From NCBI GenBank assembly GCA_963732795.1, contig CAVTAV010000011.1:62001-126000 (forward strand): a stretch of 64,000 nt of DNA. Direction: 5' to 3'. Shown here piece by piece: positions 8,719 through 17,702 of this stretch (within the stretch, counting starts at the first letter, position 1; the number at the start of each line of letters is the position of its first letter). The stretch is from CAVTAV01 sp963732795 (GTDB lineage: Bacteria > Pseudomonadota > Alphaproteobacteria > CAVTAV01). The translations under genes and the position numbers were made by a program. Below the pieces are notes generated by a model that was not told where the DNA came from, did not search any database, and saw only the letters and a list, made by a program, of their open reading frames with translations.

Positions 8719-10137
8719 CTATTTCTTGAGCAGGTTTTCTTGCGCTTCGGGCAGGTTGCCTTCGGATTGCTGCCCCTGCATCTCCGCCGTCTCGTTGGAC
8801 AAGTCACCTTCGCTAGGCGTCGTATCGCTCATCTCGTCTGCAGTATGAGCTGCTCCGGCACCGCTTTCGGCTTCGCGCCAAGCTTCCGTGGCGCTCGTCA
8901 TCTGGATGACCGGAACACCCTTGGGAAAGATCACTTCGCGCTCGGAATCCGGCAGTTCGATGCCACCCTTGAGGAGCGCGTTCTTGGTCTGGCGCAGCAA
9001 CGCCGAATTGATTTTGTAAGGCGAGTAGGTGGCGCTGTCGAACCAATAATAGATGCGCAAATTCACCGTTGCCGGGCCCAACTCCTCCACCAGCACCAGC
9101 GGCTCGGGCGTCTCGAGGACGGCGGGATGCTCCCGCAACACTCCCGCGATCAGCGCCTGCGCCTTAGCAGCCGAGGAATCGTAAGCGATGCCGACCGTAA
9201 ACTCGGCGCGGCGGCTCGGAATGCTGCTGTAGTTCTTGATGATGCTCTTGTAGACGGTGGAGTTGGGGATCTGCACCTGATTGCCGTCGAGCGTCAGCAG
9301 CACGGTGCTGCGCACGTTCAGGTTCTGGACGACACCTGTGTGCCCACCGACATCGATAAGGTCGCCGCTGTGGAAGGGATTGCGCGCGCTGAGCAGAATG
9401 CTCGCCAGAAAATTCTCGGCGATGTCGCGCAGCCCGAAGCCGATGATGATGCCGATTAGCCCGGTGCCGCCAAGTACGGTGAGGGCCAGCCGCGTCAGGC
9501 CGGAAAATTGCAGCACGAAATAGACGCCCAGCAGGAAGACCGGAATCGCAAACGCCCGCGCCGCCACCGACAGCAGCAGCGGGAACTCGATACGGCCCGC
9601 GAACAGCCGCCGAACTCCCCACGACACCAGTCTGGCGATCAGCCATGTCGCCAGGATGACAAGGGCAGCGAGCGCGACCAGCGGCCAGATCCGGACCATC
9701 TGCCGGTAAAACCTTGTGAATTCCTCGCCTGCGCGCGCAAAGGTGGAGCCGATGTCGGCATCGGCCTCGATCCGGTTGACAACGGCAACAGTGCCTTGCG
9801 TGTTTTCAGCTAAGGCGCCGGCCCAGGCCCGATGCTCCTGCGTCTCTGTCGTGCCGTCGAGGAAGACCACGCCGTCATGCACCGAGACGCGGGCCGCCTC
9901 GAACCAACCGGTCGAATTCAGGATGCGTTGCAGGCGGCCCTCGATCTTCGCATCGCTGGCTTCAGGAACCACCGTTACCGCCAGCCGCGGTGCGGCCGGG
10001 GGCAAATCCTGTGCTGCGGCAGGTGCCGCACAGGCAAACAGCAGCAGGGCGCCCCCTGTGGCACCCATCACCGCCGCCCGCAGCCATCCAATAAGCTGGG
10101 CAACGTGACTTTTCGGATGTCGGAGAAGCCGGGTCAT
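8719..10137 (-). CDS. BON–MscS mechanosensitive channel protein with VIT-like leader
   Basis: The start is ATG at 10137 after GGAGCGAA. Order: an unusual leader (residues 1–30, MTRLLRHPKSHVAQLIGW...) running into a hydrophobic export segment ending AAPAAAQ; a BON-like domain (about 60–130, VSVHDGVVFLDGTTET); membrane helices; then the MscS pore and beta domain (GFGLRDIAENFLAS, GDLIDVGGHTGVV, QIPNSTVYKSIIKNYS). The family gates in response to membrane tension and releases solutes. The C-terminus is acidic and Gln-rich. The leader resembles the start of the VIT transporter encoded divergently 660 bases away (see findings). Confidence 0.88.
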   Translation of the reverse strand: MTRLLRHPKSHVAQLIGWLRAAVMGATGGALLLFACAAPAAAQDLPPAAPRLAVTVVPEASDAKIEGRLQRILNSTGWFEAARVSVHDGVVFLDGTTETQEHRAWAGALAENTQGTVAVVNRIEADADIGSTFARAGEEFTRFYRQMVRIWPLVALAALVILATWLIARLVSWGVRRLFAGRIEFPLLLSVAARAFAIPVFLLGVYFVLQFSGLTRLALTVLGGTGLIGIIIGFGLRDIAENFLASILLSARNPFHSGDLIDVGGHTGVVQNLNVRSTVLLTLDGNQVQIPNSTVYKSIIKNYSSIPSRRAEFTVGIAYDSSAAKAQALIAGVLREHPAVLETPEPLVLVEELGPATVNLRIYYWFDSATYSPYKINSALLRQTKNALLKGGIELPDSEREVIFPKGVPVIQMTSATEAWREAESGAGAAHTADEMSDTTPSEGDLSNETAEMQGQQSEGNLPEAQENLLKK

Positions 10138-10797
10138 GTCTTCGCTCCCTTGCTGGCCAGACACCAGGCTGCCGCTTTTCGGTAACGCGATTCCTGAAGC
10201 GTGCTTTTGGCCGTCGCTCCTGCAAGAACAAGCATAGGCTTCTCAGTCTGCGTTACGACGAACGGAAGCTCCCTCGAAGTCCTCGAACCTATCGCGAAAA
10301 TGACTTTCTGCTTTCCGCCCCCCTCGTCGGTGCCGGGTTCGGGCACTTTCACGATGAGGACACCTCGTCCCAACCCGAAGGAAGAACACGAATGCCAGAT
10401 TAGGAGCACTCGGTCGCAGGCAACGTGAAGCCAAGGATGGCCTCGATCTCGTCAAAGCTCAAGCGCCGGACAATTGGCCCCGGTACGGAGGGGTATTCAC
10501 AAAGTTTGGCGTATTTGGTCGGTTTTGGCTCCCTGTCATTTTCTCACAGTGCATTTTCCGATAGCTTCTATGAAAGATGCAGCACAAAGGGCACTGCCCG
10601 GCTTGCCTAATGTCCCATCGAGAAAAGGATTATGAGGAGCTGCATTCGCGCTATTCTGAGCGCCGATGAAGGGCGCCAAGCGTCGCCCTCGAATTGTGTG
10701 GTAACTTGAATCGTCGAAGATGGCGACAGCGGTTGAGGTGATCTTCCGTAAGTAAAGGGGAGACAGGCGTCCAGGCCGACTTGAGGAGCGAATTTCT
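10138..10797. other. Long intergenic region between divergent MscS and VIT genes
   Basis: These 660 bases separate two divergent genes. I found no open frame with protein-like composition and no tRNA-like or riboswitch-like fold that I can defend. It is noticeably richer in A and T than the flanks. Both flanking genes start with similar ribosome binding sites (GGAGCGAA) and similar first 31 codons, so part of this region may derive from an inverted duplication. Confidence 0.4.
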
Positions 10798-11499
10798 TTG
10801 ACACGTCTTCGGGCCCATCGCGAAAGTCACCTGGTTTCTCGCATTGGTTGGTTGCGCGCGGCTGTCCTGGGGGCAAATGACGGCATCGTGTCAACGGCAA
10901 GCCTTATCATCGGCGTTGCGGCGGCCTCTGCGGCCGCACCTGACATCCTCATTGCCGGAATTGCGGGCTTGGTCGCGGGCGCAATGTCTATGGCGGCTGG
11001 CGAATATGTATCGGTCAGCTCGCAGGCGGACACCGAGCAGGCCGATCTGGAACGCGAGCGCGCCGAACTGTCGGCAGAGCCGCAGATGGAATTGCGCGAA
11101 CTTACGAACATATATGTAGAACGCGGCCTCAACAGGGACCTCGCCCTCCAAGTTGCCGAACAGCTTATGGCCAAAGATGCGCTTGGCGCCCATGCGCGGG
11201 ACGAGCTCGGCATATCGGAAGTGACGGCGGCGCGGCCAATTCAGGCAGCTCTGACTTCAGCCGCCACTTTTTCCGTTGGGGCTGCGCTGCCCATCGCAAT
11301 GGTTATTGTTGCCCCGCCCTTTGCCATGATCCCCATTGTGTCGGTCGCCTCACTCGTATTTCTGGCACTGCTGGGTTTGCTCGGAGCCCGTGCCGGTGGC
11401 GCCAACGTTTGGAAGGCGGCGATACGAGTGACTTTTTGGGGTGCGTTGGCGATGGCGCTGACCGCGGGCATCGGCGCCGCGGTTGGAACGGTTGTCTGA
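10798..11499 (+). CDS. VIT1/CCC1-family iron or manganese transporter
   Basis: A 233-residue protein starting at TTG 10798 (GGAGCGAA nine bases before). It opens with the family signature HRESHLVSRIGWLRAAVLGANDG, here split around the start of helix 1, and continues AGAMSMAAGEYVSV (helix 2). A charged cytoplasmic metal-binding segment (EQADLERERAEL ... ELRELTNIYVERGL) follows, then three further helices. The family exports Fe2+ or Mn2+ from the cytoplasm, or into compartments. It is complete and stands alone, divergent from the MscS gene. Confidence 0.88.
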   Translation: MTRLRAHRESHLVSRIGWLRAAVLGANDGIVSTASLIIGVAAASAAAPDILIAGIAGLVAGAMSMAAGEYVSVSSQADTEQADLERERAELSAEPQMELRELTNIYVERGLNRDLALQVAEQLMAKDALGAHARDELGISEVTAARPIQAALTSAATFSVGAALPIAMVIVAPPFAMIPIVSVASLVFLALLGLLGARAGGANVWKAAIRVTFWGALAMALTAGIGAAVGTVV

Positions 11500-11601
11500 A
11501 CGACGGGCACAGCGCGAAACAACCACCTCTGTAGCTCGCACGTTCTCTCTTTGTCCGCTCTTGCGAAGTGACGCCTTGCGCAAAATCAGTGACTGTGACG
11601 G

Positions 11602-11678
11602 TGGCGTCCCCGGCAGGATTCGAACCTGCGACCCCAGGATTAGGAATCCTGTGCTCTATCCTGCTGAGCTACGGGGAC
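11602..11678 (-). tRNA. tRNA-Arg (anticodon CCT)
   Basis: The reverse strand folds as a cloverleaf: acceptor GTCCCCG/CGGGGAC, discriminator G and encoded CCA; D arm AGCTCAGCAGGATAGAGC; anticodon stem CAGGA/TCCTG with loop TTCCTAA giving anticodon CCT; T arm with GGTTCGAATCC. It is 77 bases long including CCA. It decodes AGG. Confidence 0.95.
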
Positions 11679-11810
11679 CCGTGGCGGGCGTCTGGATTGC
11701 CGGGAAAGCAATAGCGCAGCTTTTGGTGCGATACAATCTATCGGCGGCTTTCACGGGCCGACCGGCAGCAAAAGCTTGTTCTTGCGGAGATCGTGCCTAA
11801 TTACAGATAG

Positions 11811-13046
11811 GTGAGCAGTCGAAGAACATCCGAAGGAACAAGTTCGCTCGCAGACGGTCGGACGGGTGCGCCGGGGCAGAATGACGGTGATTGGCCGGGT
11901 ATCGTTCAGGCGGCAGTCGATCTGCGTCATGCCCTCCATCGCCGGCCCGAGCTCACCTGGGCCGAGCATCAGACCGCTCACACAATCCGCAACGGCCTGA
12001 CCGCCGCCGATATCTCCTGGCGCCCCTGCGCCGAGACCGGGACCGTCGCGCGGCTCGCCCCGGACGCCGCCGGACGGCATATCGCGCTTCGCGGCGACAT
12101 CGACGCCCTGCCGCTCATTGAGCAATCCGGCGTCGAGTGGGCCTCCGAGCACGAGGGCTGCATGCATGCCTGCGGCCACGATGGTCACACCGCGACTCTG
12201 ATGGGGACGGCGCTGTGGCTGAAACGCCACGAAGCGCAGCTGCCCGGCCCGGTCTCGCTTCTGTTCCAGCCCGCCGAGGAAGGCGGCTTTGGGGCCCAGC
12301 GGATGATCGAGGACGGCGCGCTCGACGGCGTCGACGCGATCTTCGGCTGGCACAACTGGCCGGCCATCCCCTTCGGCAAGGCGGTCTGCCCGGACGGCGC
12401 GGTGATGTCCGCCAACGGCACCTTCGGCATCGTGGTGACAGGCAAGGGCGGTCATGCCAGCCAGCCGGAGTTGTGCCGCGATCCGGTGCTAGCGGTCTCG
12501 GCCATCACGCTGGCGATTCAGCAGGTCGTCGCGCGCCGCCTCGCGCCGCAGAATTCCGTCGTCGTCAGCGTCACGTCGATCGACGCCCGAAGCGGCGACA
12601 CCATCATCCCAGAAACGGCCACGCTCGGCGGCAGCTTCCGGCTTTCCGACGATGGCTTACGGAAGACGGTCGAGGATCTGATATCCCAGACCGCAATCGA
12701 TACCGCGCGGGCGTATGGCGTCTCCGCCGAGGTCGAGATGCGGCCGCGCTACGGCACCACGGTCAATCACGCCGCGGAAGCCGAGACTTACCGCGCAGCA
12801 TTGGCCGCGGAATTCGGCGCGGACTGGCGCTCGGAGGAAACCCTCGTCCCGATCATGGCGTCCGAAGATTTCAGCTATTACCTCGCCGAGGTCCCCGGCG
12901 CTTTCGCGCTGATCGGTGCGGATGACGGCGAGGGCCACGATTTTCCCTGCCATAGCACCCATTACGATTTCAACGATGCGCTGATCCCGCGCATCGCCCG
13001 CGTGTATGCGCGTCTCGCCGGGGCGCCGCTGCCCGACACCTCCTGA
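11811..13046 (+). CDS. doeB2: N2-acetyl-L-2,4-diaminobutyrate deacetylase, DoeB2-type M20 amidohydrolase
   Basis: An M20-family metallohydrolase of about 411 residues. Visible motifs: LRHALHRRPELTWAE, the catalytic ALRGDIDALP (Asp) and CMHACGHDGHTA (Cys/His cluster), the general-base Glu pair in FQPAEEGGFGA, and a dimerisation domain with GGHASQPELCRDP. It is the first of four genes whose other members are the ectoine degradation enzymes DoeD, DoeA and DoeC. In that setting an M20 enzyme fits DoeB2, which removes acetate from N-alpha-acetyl-diaminobutyrate, the product of ectoine hydrolysis. The GTG start at 11811 is weakly supported; the true start could be up to 30 codons later. Confidence 0.82.
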   Translation: MSSRRTSEGTSSLADGRTGAPGQNDGDWPGIVQAAVDLRHALHRRPELTWAEHQTAHTIRNGLTAADISWRPCAETGTVARLAPDAAGRHIALRGDIDALPLIEQSGVEWASEHEGCMHACGHDGHTATLMGTALWLKRHEAQLPGPVSLLFQPAEEGGFGAQRMIEDGALDGVDAIFGWHNWPAIPFGKAVCPDGAVMSANGTFGIVVTGKGGHASQPELCRDPVLAVSAITLAIQQVVARRLAPQNSVVVSVTSIDARSGDTIIPETATLGGSFRLSDDGLRKTVEDLISQTAIDTARAYGVSAEVEMRPRYGTTVNHAAEAETYRAALAAEFGADWRSEETLVPIMASEDFSYYLAEVPGAFALIGADDGEGHDFPCHSTHYDFNDALIPRIARVYARLAGAPLPDTS

Positions 13047-13074
13047 AAACCAACCCAACAAAAGGAGAGGCTCC

Positions 13075-14338
13075 ATGGAGATGCAGACATTCGATAGGCT
13101 CGAGTCGGAAGTCCGGGGTTATGTCCGGGCCTATCCGACGGTATTCAAGACCGCCTCGAACGCCCGCCAGGTCGACGAGGACGACAAGTCCTATATCGAT
13201 TTCTTCGCCGGCGCCGGCGTACTGAATTTCGGCCACAACAATCCGCGCATGAAGAAGGCGCTGATCGAATACATTGAATCCGACGGCGTCGCCCACAGTC
13301 TCGACATGGCGACCACGGCCAAGCGCGGTTTCATCGAAAAATTCGCCGAAACGATCCTCGAGCCGCGCGGCATGGACTACAAGCTGCAATTCATGGGGCC
13401 GACCGGCACGAATTCGGTTGAGGCCGCGCTCAAGCTCGCCCGCAAGGTCACTGGCCGCTCGACGGTCGTCGCCTTCAGCCACGGCTTTCACGGCATGACC
13501 TTGGGATCGCTCGCCCTAACCGCCAACGAATATTTCCGTCAGGCCGCCGGCATTCCGCTCGGCCACGTCATGCGCCTGCCTTTCGAGGATGCGCCCGGCG
13601 GCGGCATCGAGGCGATAGAGAATTACCGGGCGGCGCTGAAGGACTCCTCCAGCGGACTGCTCCCGCCCGCTGCCGTCATCGTCGAGACCATCCAGGCCGA
13701 AGGCGGCGTTCATGTCGGCTCAAAGGAGTGGCTTCACGCCGTACAGAACATGGCGCGCGATGTCGGCGCGCTGTTCGTGATCGACGACATCCAGGTCGAG
13801 CTGCGGACGCACCGGATCCTATTTCAGCTTCGACGGGCTGGGTCTCGAGCCCGACATCATTTGCCTCGCCAAGGGCATCGGCGGCTTCGGCACGCCGCTG
13901 GCGATGACCCTGAACAAGCCCGAGCACGACAAGCACTGGTCGCCCGGCGAGCATACCGGCACGTTCCGCGGCCAGGGCTTCTCCTTCGTCGCCGGCCGCG
14001 AGGCGCTGCGCTATTTCGACGACGACGATCTGATGGTCGACGTCCGCCGGATGGGCAAGGAAATCCGGGCGCGGCTCGATCGCCTGGTCGAGAAATATTC
14101 CAACCAGAAATGGGAGACGCGCGGCCGCGGCATGATCCAGGGCCTGGACGTCGCCGACGGGGCAGTCGCCAAGCAGATCGCCTCGACCTGCTTCGAAGAC
14201 GGCCTCCTGATCGGGCCCTGCGGCACCGGCGGCCGGGTGATCAAATTCATCCCGCCCCTCACCATCCCGCAGGACGACCTCGACGAGGGCATGGACATCT
14301 TCGAAACCTCCGTAAACACGGTCATGGGTGCAGCATGA
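13075..14338 (+). CDS. doeD: Diaminobutyrate 2-oxoglutarate transaminase DoeD (frameshifted)
   Basis: A class III PLP aminotransferase closely resembling EctB. The start ATG 13075 follows AAAGGAGAGG. Motifs: FFAGAGVLNFGHNNPRMK, GPTGTNSVEAALKLARK, FSHGFHGMTLGSL, the PLP aspartate in VIDDIQVG, and the Schiff-base lysine in CLAKGIGGFG. In ectoine catabolism it moves the gamma-amino group of diaminobutyrate to 2-oxoglutarate, giving aspartate semialdehyde. One extra A near 13800 breaks the frame; without it the sequence reads DDIQVGCGRTGSYFSFDG. About 421 residues. The stop overlaps the doeA start (ATGA). Confidence 0.9.
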
Positions 14339-15565
14339 ACAGACGCGACGATATGACGTTTCCGATCGAGGAATACGACCGCCGGCTCGGCGAGCTGCGG
14401 CGGCGGATGGAGCGGCGTCACCTCGATGCCGTGATCATCACCGACCCCGAGAACCTGATGTATCTCACCGATTACCAGACGACCGGCTATTCCTTCTTCC
14501 AGGCGCTGGTCGTGCCGATCGCGGACGAAAGCTTCATGATCACCCGCGGCATGGAGGAATCGAACGTCTATGCCCGCACCTGGGTCACCCAGACCCGGCC
14601 CTATCCAGATACCGGCGATGCGATCCAGATGCTGATCGAAAGCCTGCGCGAGTTCGGTTTGCGCGATCGCGTGATCGGCTACGAGCGGAACAGCTACTAC
14701 TTTCCCGCCTACCAGCAGGACCGCATCCACACCAGCTTCACCGAGGGCCGGCTGCTCGATTGCTTCGGCATCGTCGAAGAGATGCGCGTGTGCAAGTCGG
14801 ATGTAGAGATCGAGGTCATGAAAAAGGCCGCCAAGGCCACCGAGGCCGGCATGAAGGCCGGAATCGACACCGCGCGTGCCGGCGTCACGGAGAACGAGAT
14901 CGCCGGCGAAATCAGCCGGGCCATGTTCGATGCCGGCGGCGAGGCGCCCTCGGTCATGCCCTATGTCACCTCCGGTCCGCGCACCATGATCGGCCACGCC
15001 ACTTGGGAGGGCCGGACGGTCCAGCCGGGCGAGCATGTCTTTCTCGAGGTCGGCGGCTGCTACCGGCGCTATCACACGGCGATGATGCGGACCATCGTCC
15101 TCGACGAACTGTCCTCCTCCATGCATTCGGCCCAGGAGCGCATGAAGATGGCGCTCTCCCGCGTCAAGGAGGTGATCCGCCCTGGCCTGACGGTGGCCGA
15201 TGCCGACAATGTCGTCCGCCAGATCATCAGCGACAACGATGTCGGTGCCCGGCTCGTCACCCGCGCTGGTTACTCGATCGGCATCGCCTTCCCGCCGAGC
15301 TGGGACGAGGGCTATATCCTGAGCCTGAAGCCCGGCAACTCGGATGTTCTGAAGGAAGGCATGACCTTCCACATCATCCCCTGGATGTGGGGCGTCGACG
15401 GCGACAAGACGGTCGGGATCTCGGACACGATTCTCAGTGACCGAGGACGGCTGCGAATCGTTCTTCGATTTCGACGAGGATTTCGTCTGCAAGCCTGAAG
15501 AAGCCGGCAAGGCGAAGAGCAATGTCGCCGAATTCGCCAAGGGTCAGGAAGGGCGGTCGGCATGA
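14335..15565 (+). CDS. doeA: Ectoine hydrolase DoeA (M24 fold, frameshift near C-terminus)
   Basis: A 'pita-bread' M24-family enzyme that opens the ectoine ring to N-acetyl-diaminobutyrate. The N-terminal creatinase-like domain reads EEYDRRLGELRRRMERR, then TDPENLMYLTDYQTTGYSFFQ and ITRGMEESNVYARTW. The catalytic half contains PYVTSGPRTMIGHATW, VFLEVGGCYRRYH and FHIIPWMWG. The frame breaks at about 15436 (one extra A after GATTCTC); the restored tail is VTEDGCESFFDFDEDF and a stop at 15563–15565, overlapping the doeC ATG. The start at 14335 overlaps doeD; a second in-frame ATG at 14353 is also possible. Confidence 0.9.
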
Positions 15566-16938
15566 ACCGCGCGATCGATCCCACGACCGGCCAGGTGATC
15601 CGCGAGGTCGAGACGGCCGACGCAAGCCGGATCGACGCCACCTTGGCGACGGCCGACGATGCGTTCCGGACCTGGCGCAAGGCGAGCTTCGAGGACCGCG
15701 CCGCGGTTCTGACGGCCGTCGCCTCCCGGATGCGCGAGAATGTCGAGCCGCTCGGCGCGCTGATGACCGAGGAGATGGGCAAGCCCGTGAAGGAAGCCCA
15801 TGGCGAGGTCAAGAAGTCGGCCTGGTGCGCGGAGCACTATGCCGAGCATGCCGAGGCGTATCTTGCCGACGAAGTGATCGATTCCGATGCCACGCGAAGC
15901 TATGTGCAGCATCTCCCGCTCGGCGCGGTGCTCGGCATCCTGCCGTGGAATGCGCCGTTCTGGCTCGCCTTCCGGTTTTGCGCGCCGGCCCTGATGGCCG
16001 GGAATACCTGCGTGATGAAGCACGATCCCCATGTGCCCGGATGTGCGGCCGCCATTGCGCATGTGTTCGAGGAGGTCGGCGCGCCGCCGGGCATCATGCA
16101 GAACCTGCCCCTCGACAATGCGGACGCCGAAGGCGTGATTCGGGACGAGCGGATCCGCGCGGTCTCCTTCACCGGATCGGACAAGGCGGGGGCGATCGTC
16201 GCCGGCATCGCGGCCTCCGAGATCAAGCCGGCGGTTCTGGAGCTCGGCGGATCGGATCCCAACATCGTGCTGGCCGACGCCGATCTCGACAAGGCCGCCG
16301 ACGTGATCACCCTGTCGCGGATCATCAATGCCGGCCAATCCTGCATTGCGGCCAAGCGCATTATCGTCGAGGCGCCGGTCTATGACGATTTCTTAGGCCG
16401 TCTCGAGGACCGCCTTTCCGCGCTGAAGGTCGGCGATCCCGGTGAGGAGAGCACCGATATCGGCCCGCTCGCGCGCGACGATCTCAGGCAGAATCTCCAT
16501 CGCCAGATCCGCGCCACGATCGACGCCGGCGCGACATGCCATATGGGCGGCGAGATGCCGGACGGCGACGGGTTCTTCTATCCGGTCACCCTGTTGAGCG
16601 GCGTGACCCCGGAGATGACCGCGTGCACAGAGGAGACCTTCGGTCCGGTCGCCGTGGTCATGAAGGCCGAGGACGCCGACGACGCGCTCGCACTCGGCAA
16701 CGATACGCGCTACGGCCTCGGCTCGGCGGTCTGGACTACGCCCGAGCGCGGCGAGAAAATGGCCCGCGAGATCGTCGCCGGCCAGGTAGCGGTGAACGGA
16801 ATCGTCAAGACCGACCCGCGGCTCCCGTCCGGCGGCGTCAAGCGGTCGGGCTATGGCCGGGAGCTCGGGCCCCACGGCATCCGTCAATTCGTCAATTCCC
16901 AGCAGGTCTGGATCGGACCCGCCCGCCCGGCCAACTGA
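15562..16938 (+). CDS. doeC: Aspartate-semialdehyde dehydrogenase DoeC (ALDH family)
   Basis: A complete NAD(P)-dependent aldehyde dehydrogenase of 458 residues. Motifs: LGILPWNAPFW in the Rossmann part, SFTGSDKAG, the general base Glu in VLELGGSDPN, catalytic Cys in NAGQSCIAAKR, and EETFGPVAVV. As the last gene of the ectoine block, it most likely oxidises aspartate semialdehyde to aspartate, which enters central metabolism. The ATG overlaps the doeA stop. Its end overlaps the convergent histidine phosphatase gene by 47 bases. It is free of frameshifts. Confidence 0.88.
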   Translation: MNRAIDPTTGQVIREVETADASRIDATLATADDAFRTWRKASFEDRAAVLTAVASRMRENVEPLGALMTEEMGKPVKEAHGEVKKSAWCAEHYAEHAEAYLADEVIDSDATRSYVQHLPLGAVLGILPWNAPFWLAFRFCAPALMAGNTCVMKHDPHVPGCAAAIAHVFEEVGAPPGIMQNLPLDNADAEGVIRDERIRAVSFTGSDKAGAIVAGIAASEIKPAVLELGGSDPNIVLADADLDKAADVITLSRIINAGQSCIAAKRIIVEAPVYDDFLGRLEDRLSALKVGDPGEESTDIGPLARDDLRQNLHRQIRATIDAGATCHMGGEMPDGDGFFYPVTLLSGVTPEMTACTEETFGPVAVVMKAEDADDALALGNDTRYGLGSAVWTTPERGEKMAREIVAGQVAVNGIVKTDPRLPSGGVKRSGYGRELGPHGIRQFVNSQQVWIGPARPAN

Positions 16939-17545
16939 CGGGCCTCAGGGATTCGATCATGGTCTCGAAGGTCTGGCTTACGCCCTGGGTCAGCACATGG
17001 AGCTCGTCCTGGCGGAACGGCGGCAGGCTGCGGATTTCTTCGCGGTCAAAGCCGAGATAGAGGCCGGAAAGGATGCGGCCGGCGACGCCGTGGGTGACGA
17101 CGAGGACCGTTTCGGTCTCGCTCCGCTCGCCGAGCCAGCGGCCGACGCGTTCCGCAACGGAGGCATAGGTCTCGCCGCCGGGCGGAGCGACCGACCACGG
17201 GTCGGCACGGCGGGCGGCGAGGATCTCGCCATATTGCGCCGCGACCTCGCTGTCCGGCATCCCTTCCCACACCCCCATGCGGATCTCCGTCAACCGGCTG
17301 TCCTCGCGGACCGCGACGGTTTCCAGGCCGATTTCGTTGAGCACCAGATGCGCCGTGCTGCGTGCGCGGCCCAACGGGCTCGAGACGACAGTGAGGATTG
17401 CGGGATCACCGACAAGCTCGGCCAGAAGCTTCCCCGCCGCGCGCGCCTGGGCTTGGCCGAGCGCGGTCAGCGGGGAGTCGTGCCACCCCTGGTAGCGGTG
17501 CTCCGCGTTCCAGGCGGTCTGGCCATGTCGCAACAGGTATATCAC
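16892..17545 (-). CDS. Histidine phosphatase family protein (phosphoglycerate-mutase-like)
   Basis: The protein starts MIYLLRHGQTAWNAEHRYQG, with the catalytic RHG histidine at the N-terminus, the second arginine in SSPLGRARSTA, the proton-donor glutamate in TEIRMGVWEGM, and the second catalytic histidine in VLVVTHGVAGR. The family (about 200 residues) removes phosphate from small molecules; cobalamin-pathway phosphatases and broad-specificity phosphatases look alike, so the substrate is open. The C-terminal tail overlaps the end of doeC on the other strand. Confidence 0.85.
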   Translation of the reverse strand: MIYLLRHGQTAWNAEHRYQGWHDSPLTALGQAQARAAGKLLAELVGDPAILTVVSSPLGRARSTAHLVLNEIGLETVAVREDSRLTEIRMGVWEGMPDSEVAAQYGEILAARRADPWSVAPPGGETYASVAERVGRWLGERSETETVLVVTHGVAGRILSGLYLGFDREEIRSLPPFRQDELHVLTQGVSQTFETMIESLRPVSWPGGRVRSRPAGN

Positions 17546-17702
17546 CAGCGTCCCTTAATGGGACGCCTGTGGGGGGTCAAGGTCCTGGATCTAGCGGATT
17601 TGCCTATTTCTTAATCGAATTTCAAGGACTTCCGGTAACCATCTGTTCTCCATAAGACGCTTCCGTGGGGGGAGCGGGAATCGTTCCATAGGCGCCAGCA
17701 GG

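Noticed and set aside
13790..13810. Programmed frameshifting as an explanation for split genes
   Set aside because: Breaks occur at unrelated positions in about 25 gene families, without a slippery heptamer and stimulator, and they differ in direction; the assembly-error explanation is simpler.
14011..15540. A 509-codon reverse open frame opposite doeD/doeA
   Set aside because: It is antisense to two recognisable enzymes and spans their overlap; no motif of its own.
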